Counted from the first letter of the stretch, positions 43,520 through 52,055 are shown. The stretch is 64,000 nucleotides of DNA from Asanoa hainanensis (GCF_900188485.1 NZ_FZPH01000009.1:124001-188000), one strand, 5' to 3'. The notes: generated by a model not told the origin, from the letters alone. A program made the numbers and translations.

Positions 43520-44430
43520 GATTCCCCCATCCCGGTGCGGACGGCGGTCCCGAGCTCGTCGAGCCGGTCCCACACGCCGTCCAGGGCGCCGGCGAGCACG
43601 ACGCCGTCGACGCCGAGCGCGCGGAACTCGGCGAACCGCGCGGTGACCGCTGCCGGGTCGCCGGTGACCACGAATCGGTCCCGGACGAAGCGGTCGGCGC
43701 CGGCCGGCACCTCACCCCGGCGGGCGTCGGCGGTGCCGTGCCGCCGGTAGTCGTGTGCGTCGGCGACGGCGCTGACCGCCGGGCGCCGGTCGGCCGGCAC
43801 GTCGAACCAGTCCGGTGCCCGCACGAGCCGGGCCGCGCAGGAGCCGAGCACGGGTGCGGCGGCGTCGGGGTCGTCGGTCACGACCGCGCGGACGAACATC
43901 CAGACGGTGGCGTCCGGTCGCTCGGACCGGGCCAGCGCGACCGCCTTGCCGACGATCGCCGGGTCGGCGCCCGCGTCGACCAGCACGCCACCGAGCAGGG
44001 CCGCGGTCGACGCGATGGTGCGCGGCCCGGACGCGGCGCCGAGCACGACGGCCGACGGCGGCACCAACTCGCGCAGGGTGCGCAGGGACTCCTCGTACGC
44101 GCGCAGCGACGGCGGCGCCACCCCTTCGTTGCGCACCGAGCTCTCGCCCCGCCCGACCACCGTGAACACCCGGCCGGGATGGTGCCCGTCGAGGGTGCGC
44201 ACCGCGCCGGCGACCGTGGCCGGGTGGCGCAGGCCGAGGCTGAGCACGCACGGCCCGGCCAGCCGGGCGGTGGTGCCACCGAGCACGCGCTCGGTCTCCA
44301 CCAGGCAGTCCGGGAACAGCCGGGGACTGTCGGCCAGCGCGATGCCGTCCAGGCCTGCGGCCAGCGCCGTGCCCGCCAGCGCGACCGGGTCCGCGGTGCC
44401 GATCGGCCGGACGATGTTGAGCAGGATCAT
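43516..44430 (-). CDS. LLM-class flavin-dependent oxidoreductase
   Basis: A 304-aa protein of the luciferase-like (LLM) superfamily, an FMN or F420-dependent TIM barrel. Features: AGTALAAGLDGIALADSPRLFPD, LSLGLRHPATVAGAVRTLDGHHPGRVFTVVGRGESSVRN (split by family convention around RHPA and GRGESS) and SLRTLRELVP. It starts directly with the first strand (ILLNIVRPIG). It overlaps both neighbours by 4 nt. In catabolic pathways LLM enzymes hydroxylate ring or amine substrates or open lactams; the substrate here is unknown. Confidence 0.78.
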   Translation of the reverse strand: MILLNIVRPIGTADPVALAGTALAAGLDGIALADSPRLFPDCLVETERVLGGTTARLAGPCVLSLGLRHPATVAGAVRTLDGHHPGRVFTVVGRGESSVRNEGVAPPSLRAYEESLRTLRELVPPSAVVLGAASGPRTIASTAALLGGVLVDAGADPAIVGKAVALARSERPDATVWMFVRAVVTDDPDAAAPVLGSCAARLVRAPDWFDVPADRRPAVSAVADAHDYRRHGTADARRGEVPAGADRFVRDRFVVTGDPAAVTARFAEFRALGVDGVVLAGALDGVWDRLDELGTAVRTGMGES

Positions 44431-45008
44431 CGCAGCGCCCTGACGAGCTCCGCGACGTCCACATCGGACGGATCGTCGGACAGCAGGGAGACGGTGTGCG
44501 CCAGGGCGCCCGACATGCCGACGATGCCGGCGTCGCGGGCGCGCAGGGCGAGCCAGGCGGCGGCCGGGTCGTGCCCGGGTGCCACGCCCGGCGGCCCGAT
44601 CACCATCAGGCTGGCCGCGAGGTCGAGCAGCGCCGGCAGCTCGTCCTCCGGCACGCGGGCCAGCCGGGCGGCGCACACCGTGGCGGCCAGCACGCCGGTG
44701 CTCACGGTCGCCCGCGGTGCCGGGTACGCGGCACCGGCGGCGACGGCGTCGGACAGCTCGACGGCCGTCCGCCCGTGCGCGGCGCCGACCGCGAGCCCGA
44801 CCAGGGTCAGCGCGCTCTCCTGACCGAGGCCGGCCCGCGCGCAGCGCTCGCCGTTCCACAGCAGTGCGGTGTAGGTCTCCGCCCGGGTCCCGGTGCCGAT
44901 GAGCGGGAAGTCACCGTCCGGGGTGCCGACCCGGGCCGCCCACGCGGACAGGTCGCCGTCCGGAGCCGGCAGGGCGGCGAATGCGGCGAGCATCGTGCCG
45001 ACGGTCAT
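44427..45008 (-). CDS. Unrecognised 193-aa protein of the catabolic operon
   Basis: A 193-aa soluble, alanine-rich, mostly helical protein I do not recognise. Stretches such as YTALLWNGERCARAGLG, LVGLAVGAAHGRTAVEL, LPALLDLAASLMVIGPPG and DAGIVGMSGALAHTVSLL are loosely reminiscent of MmgE/PrpD helices, but the length is less than half of that family. It has three cysteines and no signal peptide or metal motif. Start and stop overlap both neighbours by 4 nt, so it is a real operon member, possibly an accessory subunit. Confidence 0.75.
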   Translation of the reverse strand: MTVGTMLAAFAALPAPDGDLSAWAARVGTPDGDFPLIGTGTRAETYTALLWNGERCARAGLGQESALTLVGLAVGAAHGRTAVELSDAVAAGAAYPAPRATVSTGVLAATVCAARLARVPEDELPALLDLAASLMVIGPPGVAPGHDPAAAWLALRARDAGIVGMSGALAHTVSLLSDDPSDVDVAELVRALR

Positions 45009-45358
45009 TCGCGGGTCACCTCGGTGCTCTCGGTGACCAGGTAGAACTTGAACTTCGTGCGCCCGGCCGGGCCACGCTCGACCGGCAACGGATTCTCCTC
45101 GAACCACCGCAGGTAGTTCGCGTACGCCTCCTCGTCGGCGTAGTACATCTCCGCGATCCGGTAGAACGTGTAGCCCTCCGGCACCGCGGCCGTGTTGCCC
45201 GAGGCCTGGCGCACCGGCCGCAGCACCTTGTTGAAGACAATCTTGTCCAGGTACTGGTTGGCCAGCAGGTCGGGCGCGTGCACCTCGAACAGCCAGCGCT
45301 CGTACTCCACGGGGCTGACGCCGTCCTCGATCTCGTACCCGAGAATGTTCTTGATCAT
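45005..45358 (-). CDS. EthD-like dimeric alpha/beta-barrel protein
   Basis: A 117-aa protein with the look of a small EthD/muconolactone-isomerase-like dimeric alpha-beta barrel: MIKNILGYEIEDG, SPVEYERWLFEVHAPDLLA and FYRIAEMYYADEEAYANYLRW-type repeats, with histidine in FEVHAPDLL as the most conserved polar position. Such proteins are small isomerases, oxygenases or accessory factors in ring-degradation operons. Start ATG 45358 and stop both overlap neighbours by 4 nt. Function inferred only at fold level. Confidence 0.7.
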   Translation of the reverse strand: MIKNILGYEIEDGVSPVEYERWLFEVHAPDLLANQYLDKIVFNKVLRPVRQASGNTAAVPEGYTFYRIAEMYYADEEAYANYLRWFEENPLPVERGPAGRTKFKFYLVTESTEVTRE

Positions 45359-45864
45359 GTGGTTTCTCTCCTCACGGTCCAGAGGTGGGACTCCGCACCG
45401 GCGCCGAATCCCTCCAGCCGCACCCGGGCGGGAACGATGCGTACCCCGGCCAGTTCGGCGACGACCTGTTCGTCCGTCCGCAATGGAGCCTTGGTGTGTC
45501 CGGCGGCCCGCTGCCGCGTCACCTCCCGCCGGTAGACCGCGACCGTCCAGTCCGCCGGCATCAGCACCGCCGTGCCGCGCACGGCGACCACGCGGGGTGG
45601 CAGCAGGTCGAGGTCGAAGACGTGCGGATGGTCGTTGCTGGCGCCGGGAGCCGGCGTGCCGACCCAGGTGACCAGCGTGTGCGGATCGCGGCGCCACTGG
45701 TCGAGGCGGCGGTGCCCGGCCCGCTGCACCAGGCTGACCGACCAGTCCGGCTCCAGGAACGCGGTCATCGTGCGGGCGACCGGGAAGCCGCCGCGGTCGA
45801 TGGTGGTCACCTGGGCGAAGCCGGCCTCGCGGAGCACGAAGTCGTAGGCGGAGTCGAGGTCCAT
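45355..45864 (-). CDS. PPOX-family flavin-binding protein
   Basis: A 169-aa split-barrel protein of the pyridoxamine 5'-phosphate-oxidase-like family. Typical features: FAQVTTIDRGGFPVARTMTAF at the N-terminus, VQRAGHRRLDQWRRDPHTLVTW and a C-terminal strand RIVPARVRLEGFG. These proteins bind FMN, F420 or heme and can be reductases. Start ATG 45864 overlaps the DUF3891 stop by one base (TGATG). It could act as a flavin partner of the LLM enzyme in the same operon; this is inference. Confidence 0.75.
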   Translation of the reverse strand: MDLDSAYDFVLREAGFAQVTTIDRGGFPVARTMTAFLEPDWSVSLVQRAGHRRLDQWRRDPHTLVTWVGTPAPGASNDHPHVFDLDLLPPRVVAVRGTAVLMPADWTVAVYRREVTRQRAAGHTKAPLRTDEQVVAELAGVRIVPARVRLEGFGAGAESHLWTVRRETT

Positions 45865-46739
45865 CAGCTGCTCCACGGCGCGAGGCGCCAGGTCGTGACG
45901 GTGGCCGGCGTGCGACCGACGCGGGAGACGAGCTCCGCGTGGCTGAACGGCCGGTCGGGGACGGCGGTGCTGACCACGTCGACCGTCATTTCCGAAGCGA
46001 ACGGGTACGGGTCGAGCCAGAGCACGCCGGGCACGCGGACGCCGACGGTGATCCGCTGGGCAGGCCCGAACGGGTTGCCGCGCACCGGTGGCAACAGCAC
46101 GTCCTCGGCCGCGTGCGCCAGGGCCGCGAGCTGCGGACCCCACGGTGTGGCCGGGCCCGGCGCGGCGGCCGGCTGCGACGGCATCACGCACAGGTAGAGC
46201 GACAGCAGGTCCCAGAGCTGGAGCAGCTCGAAGTTGTGCCAGAGCCGGGCCTCGAACGCGGCCCGCGGCTCCTGCGACGTCCAGGCCAGCCGCTTGGCCT
46301 CGACCCAGCGCCGTTCCTCGGCGTCCACCGCGGCGTCCTGCGCGGCGCGGCCGTCGGCGCCGAGGTCGAGCCGCCCGCGCGCGCCGGGCGCCGACCAGCG
46401 GCCCCGGTAGAGGCCGGTCCAGTGCATGCCGACCAGCACGCCGGCGTAGACGTCGCCGAGCGCGACCCGCTCGACGCCCTGCCGGTAGAGCTGGACGTGC
46501 TCGCTCGCGTCGATCTCCAGGAAGTGCAGCGGCCGCCGGTCGAGCTCGTGGAAGAGCACCCGGGCGTCCCAGGCCCGCCAGCCCTCGTCGTGCCGGGTCG
46601 CCGCGGTGCGCACCGGCTCGCCCGGGGTGGGCGCCTCGAACACCTCGTTGCCCCAGGCGGCCGCGAGGACGCCGGAGACCCGGCCGTGCTCGACCTGCTC
46701 GACCAGGTGCAGGGCGCCGTCGCGGCGGGTGACGATCAC
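45864..46739 (-). CDS. DUF3891 family protein
   Basis: A 291-aa protein of the DUF3891 type, whose function is unknown. Matching stretches are VEQVEHGRVSGVLAAAWG, TAATRHDEGWRAWD and LHFLEIDASEHVQLYRQG, with conserved histidines that could form a metal site. GTG 46739 overlaps the upstream MmgE/PrpD stop by 4 nt. Similar DUF3891 proteins occur near hydrolases; here it is embedded in an organic-acid-type operon. Confidence 0.75.
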   Translation of the reverse strand: MIVTRRDGALHLVEQVEHGRVSGVLAAAWGNEVFEAPTPGEPVRTAATRHDEGWRAWDARVLFHELDRRPLHFLEIDASEHVQLYRQGVERVALGDVYAGVLVGMHWTGLYRGRWSAPGARGRLDLGADGRAAQDAAVDAEERRWVEAKRLAWTSQEPRAAFEARLWHNFELLQLWDLLSLYLCVMPSQPAAAPGPATPWGPQLAALAHAAEDVLLPPVRGNPFGPAQRITVGVRVPGVLWLDPYPFASEMTVDVVSTAVPDRPFSHAELVSRVGRTPATVTTWRLAPWSS

Positions 46740-48028
46740 GCGGCCGCCGCCGTCCGCAGCGCGGCACCGAGCTCCCGGGCGGAGCCGCCGGTGGCCAGGC
46801 CGTCGACCGCCGCGAGCACGGCGCCGGCGTGGCCGGGGAAGCGGTGGCCGATCAGGCGGCGGGCCTTGGCCCGCAGGGTGTCCCGGTCGAACGCCCGCTC
46901 GTCGTCGCCGCGCGGGAGGTCGGCGGAGGCGGTCAGCTCGCTGCCGTCGGCCCGGACCACCCGCACCCGGGCCGGCCGGCCGGCCGGGTAGCCGGCGTCC
47001 AGCTCCGGGTCGTGGCGCACGTCCACGCGGCCGGCGAGCTCGCGGACCGCGGGCGACCGGACGATCTCCGTGGTCAGCGTGGTCTCGTCGAGCCGGCCGG
47101 TGAGCAGGGCGACCGCGACCGAGGTGGGCACGCTGAACCGCGCGGCCAGCTCGGTGTCGGCGACCTGGTCGAAGGCGGCCGCGTGCGCGAACGTCCGGAC
47201 CTCGACGCGCTCCACATCGGACAGCGGGCCGATATCGGCGACCGCGTCGTTCACGCCGTGCAGGTGTGCGCAGGTCGGGTGCGCCTTGAGGTAGCCGCCC
47301 AGCACCGCGTAGCCCTCGTCCGGGGCGAGACCGGACCAGTCGCGGGCCGCGACGGCCGCGAAATGCCGGTCCAGCGCGCCCGGCTCCGGCTCCAGGCCGC
47401 TCACGGCGGCCGCGCCCAGGCTCGCGCCGAGCTGCACCGAGGCGCCCAGGAAGGCGTGCCCGCCGGTGCGTCCCGCGAAGATCGTCGCCGCGTCGCTGAG
47501 CAGCACGGCGGACGCCGCGAGCTCGACCGCCCGGCGCATCGCGGCCGGGTCGCCGGGCGCCAGCAGCCGCGCCACGCCGGCGGCCGCGCCGACCTGCCCC
47601 CACGTGCCGATGTCGTGCACGCCGCTCGGCGTGCCGCCCATCGCCCGCCCGATCCGGACGCCGGCCTCGTAACCGGCGAGCACCGCCGACAGCAGCTCGG
47701 CGCCGGAGCGGTCGCGGTCCTCGGCGAACGCCAGCACCGCCGGCACGACGTGCGAGGCGGGGTGACCGCGGGCCAGGCGGTGACCGTCCTGGAGCTGGTC
47801 GGCGGCGATCGCGCTGCCGTTGCGGAACTGCGCGTCCGCGACCGGCCAGCCATCGTGGGAGCCGACCACTGTGGACAGCCCCGAGCCGCCGCAGGACAGC
47901 GCCCGCAGCTCCGGCCGTCCGCTGCCCAGCGCGGCCACCGCGACCGTGTCGGCGACGAGGTCGACCACGCGGTCCCGGACGGGCGACGGTGCGGCGGCCC
48001 AGTCCGTCGCGGCGAGCCGCTCGATCAT
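46736..48028 (-). CDS. MmgE/PrpD family protein (copy 2)
   Basis: A 430-aa MmgE/PrpD protein. Family stretches: VAALGSGRPELRALS, AIAADQLQDGHRLARGHPASH, VRIGRAMGGTPSGVHDIGTWG and GGYLKAHPTCAHLHGVNDA, which contains Lys, Cys and His of the expected site, then ARFSVPTSVA. ATG 48028 overlaps the stop of the upstream copy by 4 nt. The two adjacent copies are clearly different in sequence, so this is not a recent tandem duplication. Confidence 0.88.
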   Translation of the reverse strand: MIERLAATDWAAAPSPVRDRVVDLVADTVAVAALGSGRPELRALSCGGSGLSTVVGSHDGWPVADAQFRNGSAIAADQLQDGHRLARGHPASHVVPAVLAFAEDRDRSGAELLSAVLAGYEAGVRIGRAMGGTPSGVHDIGTWGQVGAAAGVARLLAPGDPAAMRRAVELAASAVLLSDAATIFAGRTGGHAFLGASVQLGASLGAAAVSGLEPEPGALDRHFAAVAARDWSGLAPDEGYAVLGGYLKAHPTCAHLHGVNDAVADIGPLSDVERVEVRTFAHAAAFDQVADTELAARFSVPTSVAVALLTGRLDETTLTTEIVRSPAVRELAGRVDVRHDPELDAGYPAGRPARVRVVRADGSELTASADLPRGDDERAFDRDTLRAKARRLIGHRFPGHAGAVLAAVDGLATGGSARELGAALRTAAAA

Positions 48029-49422
48029 CCCCGTACCCGGTCCATCAGGCCGGCCACGTCCGGTGCGGCCACGAGGTCGAGCACGGCCGCGGCGATCGCG
48101 TCGCGGTCCTCGACGGCGGCCGCGTTGAAGGCGAACTTCGTGGCCAGCTCCGCGGAGGACAGTGGGTTGCCCGGGCCGCCCCGGTTGACGTCGACGCGCA
48201 CCTCGTGTCGGGTGCCGTCGTGCAGGACCACCCGGAGCACGGCGGGGAACTGGTTCGGGAAGATCTCGTCGCAGCGGGCGTCCGGGACGCAGGTGACCTT
48301 CGCGGCCAGCGCCAGCCGGGCCTCGTCGGCCGCCGCCGCGTCGGTGAAGTCGGCGTGACCGAGGCCCAGGCCGCCACCGCCGAGCAGGGCCGCGGCGACG
48401 GTGTACGGGCCGCTGAACGCCGCGTGGTAGCCGGACTTCGGCCGCGCCTTGTCCTCGGGCGGCTGCGCGATCGTGCGCAGCACCGGCGAGGGCACGCCCA
48501 GCTCGATCGACTCGATCGCGGCCGGGTCGACGCCCCGGGCGCGCAGGGTCAGCGCCGCGTCGATGCCGGCCTGGGTGAAGTGGTTGCACGGGTACGGCTT
48601 GAAGAAGATCCCGGGCAGCTCCCAGTGCTCGCCGAGCCGGTCGACCACCGCGTCGACGTCGGCCCGCTCACCGCAGAACGCGTGCAGGAAGCCGAAGCGG
48701 CCCTCGACGACCGTCGGCGGGCCGGTGAGCCCGTGCCGGGCCAGCGCCGCCGCCACCACGCCGGCGTGCGCGGCCCAGCCACAGTGGACCCGCTTGACCG
48801 TGCCGCCGGTGCGGTTGGCCTCCAGCAGCCCGGCGCCCATGCTGGCGGCGATGCCGGCCGCGTGCGCGATGCCCTCGGCGTCGGCTCCGCCGACCATGGC
48901 GGCCGCGACCGCGGCGCCGACCGCGCCGCAGATCGAAGTGGCGTGCTGGCCGCGCTCGAAGAACTCGGAGTTGCCCAGGACGCGGTCGTAGCCGCCCATG
49001 CCGAGCCGGACCGCGACCTCGATGCCCATGCCGGCGGCGTCCAGCAGCGCGGCGCCGGACGCACCCCGGGCCTCGGCCACGGCGAGCGCGGCCGGCACCA
49101 CCGGCGACGACGGGTGCAGCACCGACGGCAGGTGGGTGTCGTCGAAGTCGAGGGAGTGCGCCAGGGTTCCGTTGACCAGGGCGGCGTTGGCGGCCGGCAC
49201 GCGCAGCCCGGTGCCGATCGCGACCGCCTCGGGGGTGCCGCCGGCCTCCCGGACGTACGCGGTGACGGCGCGGGCGGGCGGCAGCCCGGTGGCCGCGAGG
49301 CTGTTGCCGATCAGGTCGAGCACCCGGCGGGCCACGTCCTGCCGCAGGTCGCCCGGCAGGCCGTCGCGGCGCACGTCCGCGGCGACGGCGGCCAGCCGCT
49401 GCACGACGGTGGGGGCGGTCAT
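48025..49422 (-). CDS. MmgE/PrpD family protein (copy 3)
   Basis: A 465-aa MmgE/PrpD protein, the longest and most canonical of the four. Features: DLIGNSLAATGLPPARAV, LAHSLDFDDTHLPSVLHPSS (the active-site aspartate/histidine region of methylcitrate dehydratase), LGMGGYDRVLG, KRVHCGWAAHAG and FFKPYPCNHFTQAGIDAAL, then NQFPAVLRVVLHDG and NPLSSAELATKF. ATG 49422 overlaps the cyclase stop by 4 nt. Among the four it is the best candidate for a true dehydratase or decarboxylase. Confidence 0.9.
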   Translation of the reverse strand: MTAPTVVQRLAAVAADVRRDGLPGDLRQDVARRVLDLIGNSLAATGLPPARAVTAYVREAGGTPEAVAIGTGLRVPAANAALVNGTLAHSLDFDDTHLPSVLHPSSPVVPAALAVAEARGASGAALLDAAGMGIEVAVRLGMGGYDRVLGNSEFFERGQHATSICGAVGAAVAAAMVGGADAEGIAHAAGIAASMGAGLLEANRTGGTVKRVHCGWAAHAGVVAAALARHGLTGPPTVVEGRFGFLHAFCGERADVDAVVDRLGEHWELPGIFFKPYPCNHFTQAGIDAALTLRARGVDPAAIESIELGVPSPVLRTIAQPPEDKARPKSGYHAAFSGPYTVAAALLGGGGLGLGHADFTDAAAADEARLALAAKVTCVPDARCDEIFPNQFPAVLRVVLHDGTRHEVRVDVNRGGPGNPLSSAELATKFAFNAAAVEDRDAIAAAVLDLVAAPDVAGLMDRVRG

Positions 49423-50258
49423 GCGGCTACCGCCGCGAACGGCCGGACCGGCGAGCCGGTGCCACCCACGATGCGCAGCGGGGCCATCCCGAAGACGAAC
49501 TCGGTCAACCCCTGTGCCGCCGCGTCCTCCAGGTTGAGGTGTTCGATGATGTAGATGCCGGCGTCGACCAGCAGCACCCGGTGCACCGGCAGCACGCTGT
49601 GCCCGGCGCCGGGGCGGATCTGCTCGTACGCCGTGGTGTCCGACCCGGTCGCGACCACCTCGCGCGCGGCCAGCCACTGCGCGGCCTCGGTGGTGGCCCC
49701 CGGAACGCCGCTGCTCTGTCCGAGGTAGGTCGGCGCGTCGTCGAAGTGCCGGGCCCAGCCGGTGCGGACCAGCGCGACATCGCCGCGACCCACCTCGACA
49801 CCGGCCCGTTTGGCGGCGGCGTCGAGGTCGTCGGCGGTGACGCCGTAGCCGGCGGGCAGCACGTCCACGCCGTGCACGGCGGCCACGTCGAGCAACACGC
49901 CGCGGGTGAGCAGGGCGGGGGTGTGCTCGGCGCCGAGCGCGGTGAACCGGCCGCCGGTCTGGGCGGCCGCGGCGTCGACGCCGCCGTGCAGCTTGCCGTC
50001 GTGGCTGACGTGGGAGAGCGCGTCGACGTGGGTGCCCACGTGCCCGCCCGTCACGATCATCTCGTTGGCCGCCGAGCCGCCGTCGGGGCGCACCATGTCG
50101 CCGTGGCGGCGGATCAGGCTCATCCGGAAACCGGGGTGGTTCGGCGAGCACGGCATGCCCGTGAAGTGCGGGTGCCCGAGCTCGACGAGCCGTACGCCGG
50201 CGGTCACCGCGGCGAGCAGGGCGTCAGGCGCGGGGCGGGCCTGCGGCTCGGTGGTCAA
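49419..50258 (-). CDS. Cyclase-family metal-dependent hydrolase
   Basis: A 279-aa protein of the cyclase/kynurenine-formamidase-like family. The metal motif HxGTHxDxxxH is present as HVGTHVDALSH, followed by a hydrophobic barrel with LVRTGWARHF and HRVLLVDAGIYIIEHLNLED. Members hydrolyse formamides, isatin or lactam/lactone rings. The start is TTG 50258, supported by a perfect AGGAGG six bases upstream and by a 4-nt overlap with the CitE-like stop. A ring-opening role suits the operon; the substrate is unknown. Confidence 0.87.
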   Translation of the reverse strand: MTTEPQARPAPDALLAAVTAGVRLVELGHPHFTGMPCSPNHPGFRMSLIRRHGDMVRPDGGSAANEMIVTGGHVGTHVDALSHVSHDGKLHGGVDAAAAQTGGRFTALGAEHTPALLTRGVLLDVAAVHGVDVLPAGYGVTADDLDAAAKRAGVEVGRGDVALVRTGWARHFDDAPTYLGQSSGVPGATTEAAQWLAAREVVATGSDTTAYEQIRPGAGHSVLPVHRVLLVDAGIYIIEHLNLEDAAAQGLTEFVFGMAPLRIVGGTGSPVRPFAAVAA

Positions 50259-51079
50259 TTCGTTCCTCCTGCGGAAAGGTCGGACAGGTCGAGCACGAGT
50301 CGGGCCCGGCGCACCACGGCGGGGTCGACGAACCGCCCGTCGGCGTCGAGCACGGCGACCTCGCCGCGCTCCTGCGCGCGGGCCGCGGCGGCGAGCACCG
50401 CCCGCGCGGCGGCCACCTCGGCGGCGCCGGGGGTGAAGACGTCGTGCACGACCGGGATCTGGCGGGGATGCACCACCGACCGGCCGACGAAGCCGCTCAG
50501 CCGGGCCTGCTCGGTGCTGGCCCGCAGGCCGTCGAGGTCGGCGACGTCGGTGTAGACGCTCTGGATGGGCGAGGGCAGGCCGGCCGTGCGGGCCGCGACC
50601 ACGATCCAGCCGCGGGCCCAGGCCAGTCCCTCGTCGCCGGTCACCCGCAGGTCCGCGGACAGGTCGGCCTCTCCGAGCCCGAGGGCCGCGACCAGCGGGT
50701 GCGCGGTGGCCAGGTCGGCGGCCCGGGCCAGGCCGGCGGCGGTCTCCACCAGCAGTTGCAGGGGAAGCCCGGCGCGGTTGCCGACCTCGCGGACGACGGC
50801 CGGGTCCTCGCAGCGGGGCAGGCGCAGGCCGGCCAGGTTCAGCCCGGCGAGGGCCTCGACGTCCGCCGCGCCCCACGGGCCGGCGGGGTCGTTCACGCGT
50901 ACCCACACTGGACGGTCCTCGGCGGCCAGCCGCAGCGCGGTCTCCCGGGCGACCCGCTTCTGGTCGGGCGGCACGGCGTCCTCGAGGTCGACGACGACCG
51001 CGTCGGCCCCGGCGGCCAGGGCCTTGGCCACCCGGTCGGTGCGGTGCCCGGGCACGTAGAGCCAGGAGCGCGGAGTCAC
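50255..51079 (-). CDS. CitE/HpcH-like CoA-ester lyase
   Basis: A 274-aa (beta/alpha)8-barrel lyase of the citrate-lyase beta/malyl-CoA/citramalyl-CoA family. Motifs: RSWLYVPGHRTDRVAKAL, VVVDLEDAVPPDQK, VRVNDPAG, metal ligands in LLVETAAGLARA and LGLGEADLSADL, and HPRQIPVVHDVFTP. It probably splits a 3-hydroxyacyl-CoA into two smaller units. GTG 51079 overlaps the IclR stop by 4 nt. With the CaiB-type transferase across the divergent region it could form an activation-and-cleavage pair. Confidence 0.9.
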   Translation of the reverse strand: MTPRSWLYVPGHRTDRVAKALAAGADAVVVDLEDAVPPDQKRVARETALRLAAEDRPVWVRVNDPAGPWGAADVEALAGLNLAGLRLPRCEDPAVVREVGNRAGLPLQLLVETAAGLARAADLATAHPLVAALGLGEADLSADLRVTGDEGLAWARGWIVVAARTAGLPSPIQSVYTDVADLDGLRASTEQARLSGFVGRSVVHPRQIPVVHDVFTPGAAEVAAARAVLAAAARAQERGEVAVLDADGRFVDPAVVRRARLVLDLSDLSAGGTN

Positions 51080-51858
51080 TTGGGCAACCCGCCGGACCAG
51101 CCGAGGGCGCGCGAGATCCGGTCGGCGGCCTCGCGGACCAGCGGCCCGTAGCGTTCCCGGGCGTCCGCGTCGACGCGGTGCGCCGGCCCGCAGACGGAGA
51201 TCGCGCCGATGACGGTGCCGTCGATGCCGAACACCGGCGAGGCGACCGAGCCGGCGCCCTCCTGCCGCTCGCCGTCGGAGCCGGCGACGCCGGTCTCGCG
51301 GATCTCGGCCAGGCGGATGCGCAGCAGGTCGTGGTCGGTCGTCGTGCGGCTCGTCAGCGTCGGCAGGTCGGCGCGGAGCACCGCCTCGCGCTCGGCGTCC
51401 GGCAGGAACGCCAGGATGCACGTGCTCGAACTGCCCGCGTGCAGCGGGTATCGGCGGCCCACCTCGACGGTCATCTTGATTTCCCGGGTGGACTCGACCT
51501 GGTCGAGGTAGACGCGGCCGCTGTGCACCCGCGCCGAGACGGTGGTCGTCTCGCCGGTGGCCAGTTGGAGCTCGCGCAGCACCGGCATCGCGACGGTGCG
51601 CAGTTGCGACTCGCGCAGCGCCCGCGCGCCGAGCGCCGCTGCTGCGGGGCCGAGCTGGTAGCCGCGGCTGGCCGGGTCGCTGACCAGGAGCCGGCGCTCG
51701 ACGAGGGTCTGCAGGATCCGGTGCACCACGGCCTTGGACAGGTCGAGGCTGCGCGCGATGGCGGTGACCCCGAGGAAGTCCGGCCCGTCGGTGAACAGGA
51801 GCAGCACGTCGGCGACGCGGGTTGCCGCCTCCGTGCCTTGACCTTCTGCCACGTCCAC
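51076..51858 (-). CDS. IclR-family regulator of the catabolic cluster
   Basis: A 260-aa IclR regulator: HTH FLGVTAIARSLDLSKAVVHRIL and effector domain with YPLHAGSSSTCILAFL, GSDGERQEGAGSVASPVF and VIGAISVCGPAHRV. The start is GTG 51858 or GTG 51852; the second has GAGGG at better spacing. It heads the leftward operon and faces the ABC importer operon. A 17-bp palindrome lies 15 bases upstream of its start and another near the importer start, so it probably controls both directions and itself. The effector is likely a pathway intermediate. Confidence 0.9.
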   Translation of the reverse strand: MDVAEGQGTEAATRVADVLLLFTDGPDFLGVTAIARSLDLSKAVVHRILQTLVERRLLVSDPASRGYQLGPAAAALGARALRESQLRTVAMPVLRELQLATGETTTVSARVHSGRVYLDQVESTREIKMTVEVGRRYPLHAGSSSTCILAFLPDAEREAVLRADLPTLTSRTTTDHDLLRIRLAEIRETGVAGSDGERQEGAGSVASPVFGIDGTVIGAISVCGPAHRVDADARERYGPLVREAADRISRALGWSGGLPK

Positions 51859-51873
51859 ATCCCTCAGTACGGT

Positions 51874-51890
51874 GTTTCAGCCAGCGGAAC
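51874..51890. promoter_or_regulatory. Candidate IclR operator, site 1
   Basis: GTTTCA-GCCAG-CGGAAC is a 17-bp imperfect palindrome; symmetric flanks extend it to 21 bases (GT...AC). It lies just upstream of the IclR-type gene and matches the arms and spacing of three other sites in the window (52017, 62806 and 62892). Confidence 0.6.
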
Positions 51891-51972
51891 ACGATTTCAA
51901 CACCGACCCGCTCGGGGGTCAACCCCTCAACCCGCCTCTGTGCTGCGTTGAAGAAGATTCTGCAACGGAGTC

Positions 51973-52001
51973 TTGACCCGTAACACGGGCAGTGCCAGAG
52001 T
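51973..52001 (+). promoter_or_regulatory. Putative promoter of the ABC importer operon
   Basis: TTGACC (51973-51978) and CAGAGT (51996-52001) are 17 bases apart, about 55 bases ahead of the substrate-binding protein start. The -10 is weak. Site 2 (52017-52033) lies just beyond the predicted start point, consistent with repression. Confidence 0.35.
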
Positions 52002-52016
52002 CAGCCTTCATGCGAC

Positions 52017-52033
52017 GTTCCGTGCGGCGGAAC
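52017..52033. promoter_or_regulatory. Candidate IclR operator, site 2
   Basis: GTTCCG-TGCGG-CGGAAC is a perfect 6-bp inverted repeat with a 5-base centre. It sits 23 bases before the ATG of the substrate-binding protein gene and has the same arms as the site at 62806. Confidence 0.65.
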
Positions 52034-52055
52034 ACTGTCACCCCCAGGAGCTGAC

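Noticed and set aside
51947-51966. GTTGAAG...CTGCAAC imperfect inverted repeat in the IclR/importer interval
   Set aside because: It has different arms and spacing from the four related sites and one mismatch, so I did not include it in the operator family.
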